From: Cyprinodon diabolis
Taxonomy: Eukaryota; Chordata; Actinopteri; Cyprinodontiformes; Cyprinodontidae
Direction of reading: 5' to 3'
DNA: 64,000 nt
NCBI GenBank assembly: GCA_030533445.1
Contig: CM060069.1
Coordinates: forward strand, 2,695,256 to 2,759,255
A program made the translations under genes and the position numbers. Below are positions 47,318-59,052 of the stretch, in pieces (positions within the stretch are counted from its first letter, which is position 1; each line of letters starts with the position of its first letter). The notes below the pieces were generated by a model. That model saw only the letters and a list, made by a program, of their open reading frames with translations. It searched no databases and was not told where the DNA came from.

Positions 47318-49439
47318 GCTCGAAACACTTTTCATTACCTTCCCCTGCAACATCAGACCTTTTTGCAGGAATATCTTGATAAGTCATATCTAAATCTTTT
47401 ATTTAGGCAGACCTATTGAACAACCTGATATCATACGAGTCCAGTTCCTGAGCTGAGAACAGGTCATAACCATGCTTTTCCAACAGGGCAAGGCAGAGCC
47501 TATTTATATTGTCCGTTCACCAACAGACTCATTCATATTGTTGCAAAGCTCACTATGTGATAGAAACTTAGAGAATAATTGTATTTTGTCTTGTCTTGCC
47601 TTTTCATGTCATTCAACATTTTAGCTTAGAAAATGACAATCAGTATGATTTCAGTATTGGAGTAACATTTATTTCACAAAAGGAAAATCTCTACATATAA
47701 AGCTACAATTGTCCCATTTAGCAGTTTTTACAAACCCAAGGTGAGTCCTTCCTGCATTAATAATGAAAAACCCTAAAAAAATAGAGTTTAGCACATATTC
47801 CCAAAGTAAGAGTTGTAGTATGAACTAGATGAGGTTATTTATGTTTGCTACAAGTTTAGTGGCACTGCAATGATCTATAGTGTAATTATTGGCTATTATA
47901 TGATTATAATAACAATGAATAAATCTCCAAAAATACAGTTTGGTCTATCTTCCCAAAGTAAGAAACAAAAAGAATGTTAGAATTGTAAATATACAGTCAT
48001 ATGTTTATATAACTATTTTCTATGTATTTATTACTGTTTTCAAAGCTGCACTTTAAAATATGAAATTGCTTAGAGCTGTTCTAAACGAAATTTCTTTTTC
48101 TTTACACTTGTGTATAAAAAATGACCAAATAAATCTGTCTAAGTCTCTAAGTCATAAATCATAAATAACATAACATAACAATGAAAAAGCTAAAAAAAAA
48201 TACAGTTTGGCCTATCTTCCCAACGTAAGAGTTGTAGTCTGATCCAGATGAGGTTATCTATTTATCCTGCAAGTTTGGAGGCAGTGCAGTGATCTATAGT
48301 GTATTCATTGCTCATTTTATACTTATTCTAATAATAAAATAGAGGTTAAATTTAGGCTTTTGGAAATTGTTCAGAAAAGTATTATTTTCGAATCCAATGA
48401 ATGTGATAATAATCCACCTCTCCTTGGTGAGGATTTTGAATATTTCTCTCTGAATATTTTGCAACTTGCAGAGCTGCTCCTCCTGCACATTTTTGTGTTT
48501 GTAGTCTAACTGAACCCTTTATATATTGACCCCCCCAAATAGTACCTTGCCACCCCTGTTTTAAAAGCCTAGCTCTGCCGCCGCTTACAGCATTGACCTA
48601 AGCCGTCCTCAGTTCCTGGAAAGAGGCATCAAAAGAAAAATCTAAAAAAAAAAGGAAAAGACATAAACCAAACATCAGCCAGCCTTCTCTACCTCTCAAC
48701 TCTTCTTTGCATTTCCAGGAAAAAACATGTAATAGTTTTCTGAAATTCAAAGTTTTCTGTTTGTTTCTGCAAGCAGCTCCGTTCCTTGAAAAGAAATAAA
48801 AAGACAGCAGCAGGTTTCATTAGCTCTGGAGACAGCATCTAAATATAAATCTGCTAAATTCACCTTGAAGGTTACATTTGGAAGGGTGGGGGGCATCCAA
48901 TTATGCAAATTAAACTTTGCTGAATTAAATAATTGATCAACAAATCAACCTTATCTTCCTAAAGGTGATGAGTTTTGACCTCAACATGGGTGAAGCAGAC
49001 TTACTTGGTAAACTGGAAAGAAAATAGTAAATGTTAAATATTTCTCTCCGATTAGATTCAGAAATTGTTAACATTGGAGTTCATAAAGCTGCAGCTTTCT
49101 GTTCTACAATATAATTCTTTCATATTTGGTTAAACTTACACACTGAGTTCACAAAATGACCCATGAGGTCAGTGACCTGATTTTGCCCACTAGACATTTT
49201 GGTTCTGTTTACATTTTCTTTTTGGATTCTAAGTTCAGCTTTATTTTATTTCTGTGTTTGTCAAGATTTATATAATTTTTGAATTATTAGTTTTACTCTG
49301 CTGTAAAGAATAACTTGGGGAAAAAGGTATCCATGTATTTTTTCTTTATGTGCATTTTTGTTTTTTGTTGTTGTAGCAGTCACAGCTTCATTCCATCATG
49401 TACTTATCCTCACTCAAAATGTTACAATTTTACTTTTTT
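47318..49439. other. gfra2 intron 1, AT-rich, with internal direct repeats
   Basis: A block around 47,770-47,900 (CCAAAGTAAGAGTTGTAGT, then GATCTATAGTGTA) recurs diverged at 48,190-48,310, with a partial third copy at 47,920-47,965. A retroposon-like tail at 48,085-48,150 matches 8,715-8,780. No coding signal. Confidence 0.5.
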
Positions 49440-49449
49440 CCCCACAAAA

Positions 49450-50095
49450 TATGATGGACAAATGGACACCTTATATAAGGCTTCGCTTTAAGGTCCTTCC
49501 ATTCCTGTCTGCTTCAGAGCAAAATGACACCTTCTCCAGGCTGCAGGCTGAGGCTGCCACTACTGCATACAATGTATTTAGCAATGTTTTTATTTAATAA
49601 GAATTTTCTCACTCATGATTAAGATTGGATTACAAAGAAAATTACTTAATTTTAGAGTTAAATTATGCTCACTTTTTTTCTTTTGTCCAATTCAACAGCA
49701 AGATAATGATGGCAATGATACAAATGAAAAAACTGAGGAAACTTTGCCCAAGAAGCCAAAGAAATCCAGCACCTTGGAGTCTCTCCTTGGGACAGTTTAT
49801 TTACCAAAGACTAAAAACTCCAGCAGTACGGGCTGAAGATGAAGTCAGAAGATACAAAGCTGAATCTCCTGCAGGGCTGAATGAGAATCCTCTGATTTGG
49901 TGGAAATCAAATGAAAGGGAATATCCACTGTTGGCTCACCTTGCAAAGCATTATCTTTGTGTCTCAGGGACCACTATCGCATCAGAGAGGGTATTTTCAA
50001 CAGCTGGTGACATTGTCACTGCAAAAAGGAGCTGCCTGAGCACAGATCATGTCTCACAATTTGTGAGAAGTGAAAAGGACATTAATTTGACTTAG
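49450..50095 (+). pseudogene. ZBED1-like hAT transposase remnant (C-terminal)
   Basis: The first piece (49,452-49,571) matches the linker before the dimerisation domain (RFKVLPFLS...). A probable AT-rich intron ends at CAG 49,698. The second piece carries an acidic/Lys linker, a frameshift near 49,830, and the hAT dimerisation domain with NPLIWW, YPLLAHLAKHYLC, the hallmark ERVFSTAGD and an HVSQFV end, with stop at about 50,093. Known: this domain holds hAT transposases together as oligomers. The BED finger and catalytic core are not visible upstream, so it is 5'-truncated. Its non-coding 3' region appears to continue to 52,897. Confidence 0.85.
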
Positions 50096-50661
50096 CACTT
50101 TAATTTACTTTGTGTGTGTTTGCCAGAATGTTTTGGCCTTTAACAGAGAAAATGCCTTGATGCAAATTGTAGTGTCATTGCAGTTTCTTCACTTGCAAGT
50201 TGCAGTACTTTTATTTATACAAATTTGCACTTTGTTTTAAATTCTTAAATGAATAAACCTCTATTGTCCAACATTTGATAAGAGTAATAATTTAGCAATT
50301 AAGAGTAATGGTTCTGTCAGAGATGAATGCAGGATCCTTTGTAAGATCATGCAATCACTCTTGTTAGGTCACCATAGAGTATGAATAGTTCTTCTTGTGC
50401 TAACAGTTTTAAGGCCAATAGTCACACACTGAAGTTGTTGTGCAGATGAGCAGATAATTGGCTTTTTTTTGGGTCATGGTAAAGGTGGTTTATGATTGCA
50501 TCTGACCCAAGTTTAACTTTCTGTTTATTTGCCAGTATTTTTGGCCCTTAAGTGAAAATGCCTTTTATTCAAATTGCAGTGTTGTAGAAGTTTTTTCACT
50601 TGCAAAACTTTTATTTGTACAAATTAGCACTTTTAAGACTTAGCACAGTTTTGTTTACATC
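50096..50661. other. 3' non-coding part of the ZBED1-like hAT
   Basis: Two diverged direct copies of about 120 bp (50,115-50,235 and 50,520-50,640: GCCAG-TTTTGGCC, AAATGCC, CACTTGCAA, TTTAT-TACAAATT-GCACTTT). This is followed by the LTR insertion site. Confidence 0.5.
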
Positions 50662-52723
50662 TGTGACGGCTGCAACTACAGCCACCCAAATGCGGTAACG
50701 TTTAACCACATCACACACTAGGTAAGCCAGTCTCATTACATTTATATTGGGATTTCTTTAAATTTAGGATTTAATTTACAGAATAATTTTTGTAAGGAAA
50801 GGCATAACACTAGGGCTGCAACAACAGATCGATAAAATCGATAAAAATCGACTTTTAAAAGCGTTGGCAACGAATTTCATCATCGATTAGTTGTGTCGCG
50901 CGATTAATCCGTCATCCGCCGCCGCCATCATCACATCCACTTGACTGAAACGGGGGAAGAAGAAAAAATACGGCAGAGCGAGCCAGCGCCGCAGGTGCAG
51001 TGTTGCCAACTCAGCGACTTTTCAGACCCCTCCAGCAACTATTTTTCGAAAAAGCGACTAGCAACAAATCTGGCGACTTTTTACGGTGTCACTGGCGGCT
51101 TTTGGAGACTCTTACGTGAAAGCATGTATCGTTCCTACTCTGCCGTGGGGCGCCTCCCCGGTCCCAACCCCGTTCTCTCGCTCCCGCAGGAGTCCCTCTC
51201 AGCGCTGCAGTCAGAGCCGCAGGATGTTTACCCTCAGCGTCCAGACTGCAAATGAAGCGCGCATGCGCCGGGATTGACGGCGCAAATTGATCACAATAAT
51301 TAAAATAGCCTGCGCTTTGTAAAGCGAAAAAAGTCGTAACATGCAACTTTTGTCAAAACAAATGAACATGGCACGGAACCACCATGTTTGTTTGGTTTTA
51401 AAGTGGGGAAACGTAACGTTAGTTTCTCAGGTAGCTCATCTGATGCTTTCCTTACCGTGTTAGTAGGTTACAGACAGTGATAAGGTTGGCTACTTATTTT
51501 ACTTTTAATTTCATTTTAATTAGCTTAAGCAGCGTTTATATTTTCTTTATAAATAAATTAACTTTAAAATTATGAGGGCAAGGCTTTCAAAGTTTAAATC
51601 TTCTGGCAAAGATAAACTAAAGAAGATCCTGCAATTTATGGAAGTAAAGCAGAATAAAATCCAGCAAGATCAGTAATATGTCAATTAATTATCTGCCACA
51701 TTCCCATGTAAATATCTGTCTTTGGAGGATGTGTTTTTTAGCACCCCTAGTTCTCTCATTTTTATTCCAAATACAATTTATAATTTGAATCACAGGCTAT
51801 TTTTATCTCTATGGTTCAGTATTTTCTCAAGTAGCAACTTTAACTGCTATACTTTCCTGTCTTAAAAGGCAGAACTCTTCTAGTCTAAAAAAAAAACTCA
51901 TTTGTTGAAATGGGGGGACCTATTGTTTGAACCCCTTAGGGGCTTTAAAAAACAAAAATGTCTTTTTTTGCGCTTTATGAAACAAAGTACCCTATATTTT
52001 GTGGATGTACAGCTACATTTCTCATGTAAGTTTGCGTAGTTTTAACTCAAACATTTATTTTTCATATTGCACCAGGACAGTTAATGAGCAACTTGTACTT
52101 GTGTGCTTCTTTGTTCTGTCTAAAATGTTTATTTTGGAATAAAGAGGTTAATATAAAAAATATTTTTTGTCGGATTCATCGATTATTCGAAAGAGTAATC
52201 GGACGATTCATCGCCCTACATAACACTGTATTCTGGAATAAGTGCGCACATTTTAGTTTACACTGTTATGTTCTGCTTGATTTAATCTTTGTTTGTTTTT
52301 TTTTTATTCACCTCAGTGCCGGCTGCTCCAGTCCTTCAGGAGAACAGAGGTGGAGAAGGGGTGGAGCCAGCCTATAGAAGCTGCAAATTGGTTTACACCA
52401 CTACTCATCAGCAAGAGGGGGGGAATGGGATTTTCCTCTGTTAGGTTCAGTTCGGTTTTTGTGTGTTTCCCCCTTTGTATCTTCTATGTGGCCTGATCAG
52501 CCAGTATTTAAGTTTCCCCTTTGTCTCATGCAGGAGGTCTGTTTGTTTCAGTAGGTCTTTTTGTTAGCCTGAGTTAAATTCTGTTACTTTGACCTCTTTT
52601 ATGGGCCCAACTTTGTAATTTGTTCTTTATTGACCCAAGTTCTTTGTTTTGGGTTCAATAAAAAGAATACTTTTTGAATCTAAACCTGTGCCTGAATTTC
52701 CTTTGACTGCTCAGACCATCACA
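50662..52723. mobile_element. Solo LTR, interrupted by a hAT element
   Basis: Ends TGTGA...TCACA and a perfect 5-bp target duplication ACATC (50,657-50,661 and 52,724-52,728). Without the hAT insert the LTR is about 646 bp. In plus orientation the right part has a TATA-like TATTTAAG and AATAAAAAG near the end, as expected of an LTR. No internal region remains, so it is a recombined solo LTR. Confidence 0.85.
50811..52218. mobile_element. Non-autonomous hAT element inside the solo LTR
   Basis: Perfect 8-bp target duplication CATAACAC (50,803-50,810 and 52,219-52,226), with ends TAGGGC...GCCCTA. Both ends carry ATCGAT/CGATTA-rich subterminal motifs (ATCGATAAAATCGAT left, CATCGATTATTCG right). 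1,408 bp with no transposase motifs. A GC-rich inner part at 50,900-51,290 contains short frames of no recognised type. Confidence 0.92.
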
Positions 52724-52728
52724 ACATC

Positions 52729-52897
52729 CCAAGTTTAAACTGTCCTGTTTACAAGTCTGCACTTTGTTTTTCTTTGTGTTTGATATAAAGGAAAAAAATA
52801 AAATACAGGTGTATTTTGCAACATTGAGCCACTTTCATTATTGTAAGAGCAGATCGAATCGAATCGATTCAGGACTTTGGCCAAAATACCCAGCCCT
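52729..52897. mobile_element. Right end of the older hAT element hosting the solo LTR
   Basis: After the LTR target duplication the sequence resumes (CCAAGTTTAAAC...GCACTTTG) and ends in GAATCGAATCGATTC...ATACCCAGCCCTA, a typical hAT terminus. The left end with TAGGGCTGGG was not found, so the element is 5'-truncated or its end is diverged. Confidence 0.6.
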
Positions 52898-53362
52898 ATT
52901 CATAAGGAGTCCAGAACTTACGTCCAACAACAGCCTAACTTCTGCAAAACGCATAGCTGCGTAATGCTCATGAAATGATGCACAAGCCAGTGTCCTGAGG
53001 GGGGCATCGATGGACTTCCTGAGAGGTGAGCCCAGAGGTGAGCAGCTGCCATTCTGTAACCCTGAGCAATTTCTCTGATCTGAGTAAGATTACAATTTCT
53101 ATCAAAATTTGTTGTCATGTCTCCTGGTTATTTAATACATAGAAGTTATGAAGTGTTATTTAAAGAGTTTGTCCCAAGCGATCTGTTTTCAGGGAAAAGA
53201 ACAAGAACGATAGAGCATCAGGGTGCACACACTGAGCCTATCTTTAACATCTGTGAAAGAAAAATAAAGGGTTAAATATTGTCAAAATCTGCTCTAAAGT
53301 CATTGGAGTTGAACAAAGAGGCCTGCAGTCTCTATGGGACTAGCAGCAGATAAAGAAGGCTA

Positions 53363-53390
53363 AATGGGATTTTCCTCTGTTAGGTTCAGT
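53363..53390 (+). repeat. 28-nt segment shared with the solo LTR
   Basis: Identical to 52,424-52,451 (AATGGGATTTTCCTC through GGTTCAGT). It joins directly to an L2 3' fragment. Confidence 0.9.
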
Positions 53391-53778
53391 GGCTGGCTCG
53401 GAGCTCGTCTGCCTGGCTGTGTGTTTCCTGGACGGGGCCGCCTGTGGAGCTGGTTGACAGTTGCCTTTTGTATCTATGCTTCTTTTTCTATGTCTGCTTC
53501 TGTCTCCTTGAACCCCAAGCGGCCTCAGCAGATGGCCGCTCACACTGAGCCTGGTTCTGCTGGAGGTTTCTTCCTGTTCAAAGGGATTTTTCCTCTCCAC
53601 TGTCGCTACAAGCATGCTTAGTGTGAGGGATTGCTGAAGAGAAAATTATTCGATGCAATCAGCTGTTTTTGCTTCAATCGAAAACCTTGAACCAATCTGA
53701 CTGGATGATCTGGTTAAAATGTCTTTGTAAAGTGAGATGTGTTTTAATTTGGAGCTAATTCAATAAACTGAATTGAAA
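53389..53778 (+). mobile_element. L2-type LINE 3' end
   Basis: 5'-truncated copy starting GGCTGGCTCGGAGCTCGTC, through the GCAGATGGCCGCTCACACTG and CTTCCTGTTCAAAGGGA blocks, to a diverged tail ending AATAAACTGAATTGAAATT. Confidence 0.85.
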
Positions 53779-54240
53779 TTAATGAAATACAAAAGTAATT
53801 CGAAGGAATCTATTTTGTCTAATACCCTGAATAGAAACATCACAGCTCTGACTTTCATTACATCACAACTTCATAATTTTTGTATTTGTGGTACGGCTGT
53901 TTTAGGTCTTTTTGTCAATAAGCAAACTTTCCTCATGAATAGCTATGCATCCAAATTCAGTTTTTAATGCTTAAGATTAAGTCAAATAACAGTTTATGTG
54001 GAGTTAACTAGATTTTATTTAGAGCATCATTATGCATTGTAGCTTCATTCCAGTTTTCTTGTTTTGCTATTTTTTTTCCACCATCATATCGATCATCAGA
54101 CATTGTCATATATGTCTATATATGTCACACATGTATAAAGCCTGAATGCAAACCTAGAGTACAGTCCATAAACCATTAAAGCTCTTAAGTTTTAAATCCC
54201 ACAAATTTAAAATGGCAATACAGTTATTATTGCCATTATA
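53779..54240. other. No gene recognised
   Basis: AT-rich intron DNA. Confidence 0.5.
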
Positions 54241-55478
54241 CACTGCCTGACCAGAAAAAAAGTCACCACCTGGATTCAACTAAACAAATAGGTAGGAGCC
54301 TCCTATTGGATAATTGCTGCATGGGCGATTATCTTTCAGCTGGCAGCAAGTTATTTAACCCCAACTGGTGCAATGACTTGCTTCTTATTTCCTAAACAAC
54401 CATGTCTAAAGACACATCCTGTGGTCGTGGAAAAGATGTTAGTCTGTTTGAGAAGGGTCAAATCATTGGCATGCATCAAGCAGAGAAAACATCTAAAGAG
54501 ATGCAGAAACTACTAAAATTTGGTTAAGAACTGTCCAACGCATTATTAAAAACTGGAAGGATAGTGGGGACCCATCATCTTCAAGGAAGAAATGTGGCAG
54601 GAAGAAAAACCTGAATGATGGTGATCGGCGATCACTTAAACGTGTGGTGAGATCAAATGGAAGAAAAACAACAGTAGAACTCAGGGCTATGTTTAATACT
54701 GAAAGTAAGAGCATTTCCACACGCACAATGCGAAGGGAACTCAAGGGATTGGGACTGAACAGCTGTGTAGCCGTAAGAAAACCACTAATCAGTGAAAAAA
54801 AGGCTTCAATTTGCTAGAGAGCATAAAGATTGGACTGTGGAGCAATGGAAGAAGGTCATGTGGTCTGATGAGTCGAGATTTACCCTGTTCCAGAGTGATG
54901 GGCCAATCAGGGTAAGAAGTGATGCACCCACCATGCCTAGTGCCTACTGTACAAGCCTGTGGGGGCGGGGTTATGATCTGGGGTTGCTGCAGTTGCTCAG
55001 GTCTAGGTTCGGCAACAGCATGTGCTCAAAGAATGAGGTCAACTGACGACCTGAATATACTGAATGACCAGGTTATTCCATCAATGGACTTTTCCTTCCC
55101 TGATGGCACAGGCACATTCCAAGATGACAATGCCAGGATTCATCGGGCTCAATAGTGAAAGACTGGTTCAGGGAGCATGACTCATCATTTTCACACATGG
55201 ATTGGCCACCACAGAGTCCAGACCTCAACCCCATTGAGAATCTTTGGGATGTGCTAGAGAGGGCTTTGTGCAGCGGTCAGACTCTACCATCATCAATGCA
55301 AGATCTTGGTGAAAAATGAATGCAACACTGTATGGAAATAAATCTTTAGACATTGCAGAAGCTTATCGAAACAATGCCACAGAGAATGCGTGCTGTAATC
55401 AAAGCTAAAGGCGGTCCAACAAAGTATAAGAGTCAATGACCTTTTTTTGGTGGCGACTTTTTTTTTGGCCAGGCAGTG
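54241..55478 (+). mobile_element. Tc1/mariner element
   Basis: TA target duplication (54,239-54,240 and 55,479-55,480) with inverted ends CACTGCCTGACCAG... and ...GGCCAGGCAGTG, followed inward by the AAAAAAAGTC(A/G)CCACC motif on both sides. 1,238 bp, the usual Tc1 size, with a single transposase pseudogene. Confidence 0.95.
54402..55439 (+). pseudogene. Tc1-like transposase (inactivated)
   Basis: Starts MSKDTSCGRGKDVSLFEKG, the paired-type DNA-binding N-terminus, followed by a stop within 45 codons. Catalytic D motif in VMWSDESRF (about 54,860); GGGVMIWGC (about 54,960); second D in DDNARIHRA (about 55,125); third residue E in [18 protein letters not shown] (about 55,215). Frameshifts between these (near 54,930-54,970 and 55,150) and the early stop make it dead. 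Ends at a TGA just before the right inverted repeat. Confidence 0.93.
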
Positions 55479-55559
55479 TATTATACCAATGAAAACAATA
55501 ATAATTCCAGTTACTGTGGAAAAACGATATTTTTCATCAGAACAAGCAATGGCAGTGAC

Positions 55560-55990
55560 TCCAAGGTGAGATCTGCAGTCATACAAAGTCAGGCTGCAAC
55601 TAATTCTTATCTTCAAAATCAGTCAATCTATAATTATTTTTTCGATGAATTGATAAATAATGGGATAGCCAACAGTTCCATAAAGAAGATTTTTTTTTTA
55701 GAATTAAACCAGGAGAAAAGCTTTTCCACTTGGCGAGTTCTGGATAGAGCATATTGACGGCCGAAAATGATTTTAAAATTTTTTTAGTGCAAATTGTTTT
55801 CCTATCTTGGTATAGTTACTGCTCTGAGTGGTTCGCTCTGTCAGCTAAAGGTATATTTTAGAGTCTCTATATTCCAGTTAATGATGAATCGATTACTAAA
55901 TTAGATGATGATTATTTCAATAAGTGATCACAATTAATCCGACTAATTGTTTAATCGGATTAATCGATTAAATGCTAAATGCAAAGTAAT
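55560..55990. repeat. Diverged hAT-like repeat with CGATTA-rich ends
   Basis: Left part CAGGCTGCAACTAATTCTTA and right part CAATTAATCCGACTAATTG then GGATTAATCGATTAA recall the subterminal sequences of common fish hAT elements that start with a GGCTGCAACTAAC-type end. Borders not fixed; no target duplication found. Confidence 0.4.
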
Positions 55991-56135
55991 GCAAAGTTTA
56001 TTCAGGGGATTTTAAAGATGCAGGCATTTCATTAAACAGTGTATGGACACCTGGCAAAACTTCAATCCCTTTATACAGTAGCCCTGTTAGGCTGCTTGAA
56101 TTCCACACCATTTCTGATATTTTGAATGGAAAAAG

Positions 56136-56205
56136 CTTCCTGGATGGGCAGCAAAATGTCTTCAAACCTTGAAACAAATTCCAGTTGATTGTTTTCTTAA
56201 CTTTT
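56136..56205. repeat. Third copy of the hairpin-arm motif
   Basis: AAAAGCTTCCTGGATGGGCA, then GTCTTCAAACCTTG and AATTCCAGTTGAT match the right arm of the hairpin at 9,791-9,850 with several changes. Confidence 0.6.
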
Positions 56206-56360
56206 TTGGGGTAAATATTTGACCAGCTTTCCAGACACTGCTAAAAAAAAGACGCATCTATTTAACAATACGCTGTCGTCACCTGGTCTCATGGTGGGGT
56301 TCTGTGTCCAGAGTGATCTTATAAAAGGCAACCACTGTCAATAATTAGAAAATAGGTATC

Positions 56361-57572
56361 CAGGGGTTGATGTTAAGGATTTTTACCACTTGCCTTTCGG
56401 GCAAGTGACTTTCACATTTCATTTGCCCAGAAACAATTTTTACTTGCCCAGTATAATGTTTGATAAATATAGTTCCTAATATTCATTTTTGTATATATAT
56501 CAATGAAACATGTTTGTTTTCTAAATGTTTTTTGTAATTCAGTATTTTTTAAGTTTCCAGGTTCCTGGTGTGTATCTGCATGCGTCAGATAATGAACTCC
56601 AGCCTACATTACCGTGTTAACATGCTTTTCAATCCTTCCTGCACATTCTTTTCAAACTAAACTTTGCTTTAAACTGTTGTGTGCTTGGAAAAATATAAAT
56701 TTTAATGTTAAAAAATCTAAAAAAAACTTGACAGGTTAAAAACTTCAGATAAATCCCAAGACAGAAGTCAATGTCACAAATGAATAACTTTTATTTTAGA
56801 GTCACGGTATGTTTATACAAGATAATCCTATTAATATAATGTGACTTTTCTAGAGAATCATTATCCATAGTTATTTTATTCAGGGTTTCCACAGTCTGAC
56901 ATCATTTCAGAATTCCCTGACTTTTAACTGATCAGGATTAGTTTTCCCTGACAAAAGACAATAATAATAACATAACAGGTCACCAATCTAACATGTTTAG
57001 CTCTATAACATTTAAATGCACCTCTCCAATGTCTGAGAGAAAAATATTTAATGAACATATTTTAATGTATGACCTGCATCACTGTACAGAAGACTGCCAT
57101 ATGATCGCCATATTTACACTGTGCGCATGGCATACAATTATGCCAGTTTTCCTAATCCCTGACCGCCAATTTTTAATCTAGGGTTATCTGGGTGGAGGGT
57201 AAAATAGGTGGTGGGTGTATTACTGTAGTTACATTTTTCTTGGCCTTGTTGTTTTTTTTTAGCCTGCTAAGTCAAAAAAAATGTGTCTGATTCGCGCCAA
57301 TTCCCAGACAAAAATCATGGCGTCAGGCGGAAAATAACGCGGCTTTTCCAAAACACGCGAGAATGTGTACAAAACAACAAAAATGGCGCCGGCCACGCTT
57401 CTGGGTCGTTTTCATCGAATGTCAGTGATTTTGAAGTAATTTTGAGTGATAAATAATTTTTTTTTGCGATCATTGCACTTACCCGGCGGGCAAATGCAAT
57501 AAAATTTGTACTCTACCGACAATAAAAACTAATTGCCCCGGGAGAACGGGCGATGGTTAACATCGAGCCCTG
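56361..57572. mobile_element. Inverted-repeat DNA element with 5-bp target duplication
   Basis: Left end CAGGGGTTGATGTTAA and right end, as complement CAGGGCTCGATGTTAA, are inverted repeats. Flanks are GTATC on both sides (56,356-56,360 and 57,573-57,577). 1,212 bp. Both ends contain a short Gly-codon-like CGGGCAA motif. No transposase motif. The superfamily is not clear to me. Confidence 0.65.
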
Positions 57573-57577
57573 GTATC

Positions 57578-58930
57578 TGTTTATTTCTTAAAGGTAATTT
57601 TGAAATGTATCTCTCTTCCAAAAAATCTCTATTCACAAAGCATCTTTTAATTATTTACAATGTTTCAAAGTGATGAGACAGATGTGTGTGGGGGTTGGGG
57701 GCGTATGGGGGACGGGTATGGAGTTGACCAGTTAAGTTGGTTGCAACAAGGTCAACAACCAGTGGGTGGTTGTTGACCTCTCAATGATCTGTAGATAAAC
57801 TCCTCAGACGCTTTTTCACTACCTGATCCTTCCCAGAAGCATGATCCGTCCTACGCTTCTCCGAACAGAATAACTTCTCCATAGGCAATACTTCGTTATC
57901 ACTTTTTCATTCTTTTGTCTTTTTCCAGCGGGGGGGTTCCTTTAGAATATTTTTGTATTTGCATAAATATTGCATATTTGATTTTACGTTATTACATCAT
58001 GTTCTATTCACCCATATGAGTTTTGTGTCATTTGGAGCTGTTATGAAGATATTCCGTTAGGTTATATCCAAGTAACATCTTCCTATGGGCAACGACTTGA
58101 AGGCACAAACTAAACTGTTCATAATTCATTCTTTATGGTACGCCAGCATTCAGAGCATGGAGGCCAATCACTGTCCCCCAGACAGCTGCCGTTATATTTG
58201 TTATATTTATATCTTTTAAAAACGAAGCGGCACGTGCATGATGTCATTTATATCTATATATTTCTATTATTTAAGTATTAAAACAAATATTTTCAGTACC
58301 ATTATTACCTAGGTTTTCGGCGATCCGGATCACATTATTCTCTTCGCGCATGCGCAGGATGGATCGTGTTTCCGGAACGGATCGGGCAGTGACATGTTTC
58401 AGTGAATTTCCTGCAGTTATATGTTTTCTATGATTACCTTTGAATTCTGAGGTTCAGCGTGGGAAAAAATGCGCCCTCTGCTGGAGCAAATGGCCAGCCA
58501 TGTCTTAAAACTGGGCTTTTAGACAACTCCTGCACACTCAGGGCAACAAGTCAATTTAAGAAATGGAGCTGCAGCAAAGAAGCAGAGGTAAGCACTTTCA
58601 ATCAGATACTGATATGCATGGTCTAATTGGACTTTTTAAATCAATTATGTCCCCGATTAGTTTCTCATAATATAAGCTGCTTGCAGAATAACATAAACAA
58701 CTCAGCAAAGAGTCTGCAGAGATGAGATCCGATCAGATAAACTTTGGTGTTTCAGTCCGAGTTCAGATGTTCATGCAAATACAAAACATTTTGAATCAAA
58801 AACCTGGAATAAAAATACAATTAAAATAGGAAAAAGAGATGCAAGACTGGTTGTAAACAAAAAAGACTCACAATCATCTACTGATAACTGGATCTAATTA
58901 AAGAAAGGCTGAATGAGGTCGAGGGATGAC
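57578..58930. other. gfra2 intron 1, promoter-proximal part
   Basis: Mixed DNA with a G-rich patch (about 57,690-57,715) and a 13-bp hairpin at 57,749-57,779. A possible splice-donor-like GAGGTAAGC at about 58,585 is unsupported by any coding frame. Confidence 0.45.
57749..57779. repeat. Perfect 13-bp hairpin
   Basis: AGGTCAACAACCA and its complement with a 5-nt loop. Not followed by a T-run; no function proposed. Confidence 0.9.
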
Positions 58931-59012
58931 ATGTTAATGTGGGGTGGCAACATGCACGCGGGCAGCTAGAAGACCCGGGGATGTGCATGTGTGTGGGTGT
59001 TGGTGTACTCAC

Positions 59013-59052
59013 CCAGAACAAACACAACAGAGATGATGTTGATCAGAAACAT
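59013..59052 (-). CDS. gfra2: gfra2 coding exon 1 (signal peptide start)
   Basis: First coding exon of a GDNF family receptor alpha gene, a GPI-anchored co-receptor that binds neurturin/GDNF-type ligands and presents them to the RET tyrosine kinase. Seen: on the minus strand an ATG with G at -3 opens 13 codons for a strongly hydrophobic start (Met-Phe-Leu-Ile-Asn-Ile-Ile...). One extra G follows, then a consensus donor GTGAGT at 59,012-59,007. Joined to the exon at 35,828, the split codon becomes Asp, at residue 14. From memory of the family, human GFRA2 also has Asp there after a 13-residue hydrophobic stretch. The exon is too short for ordinary ORF calling. The assignment rests on phase, splice site, position inside a CpG-rich region and the downstream exon. 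An alternative first exon elsewhere cannot be excluded. Confidence 0.78.
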
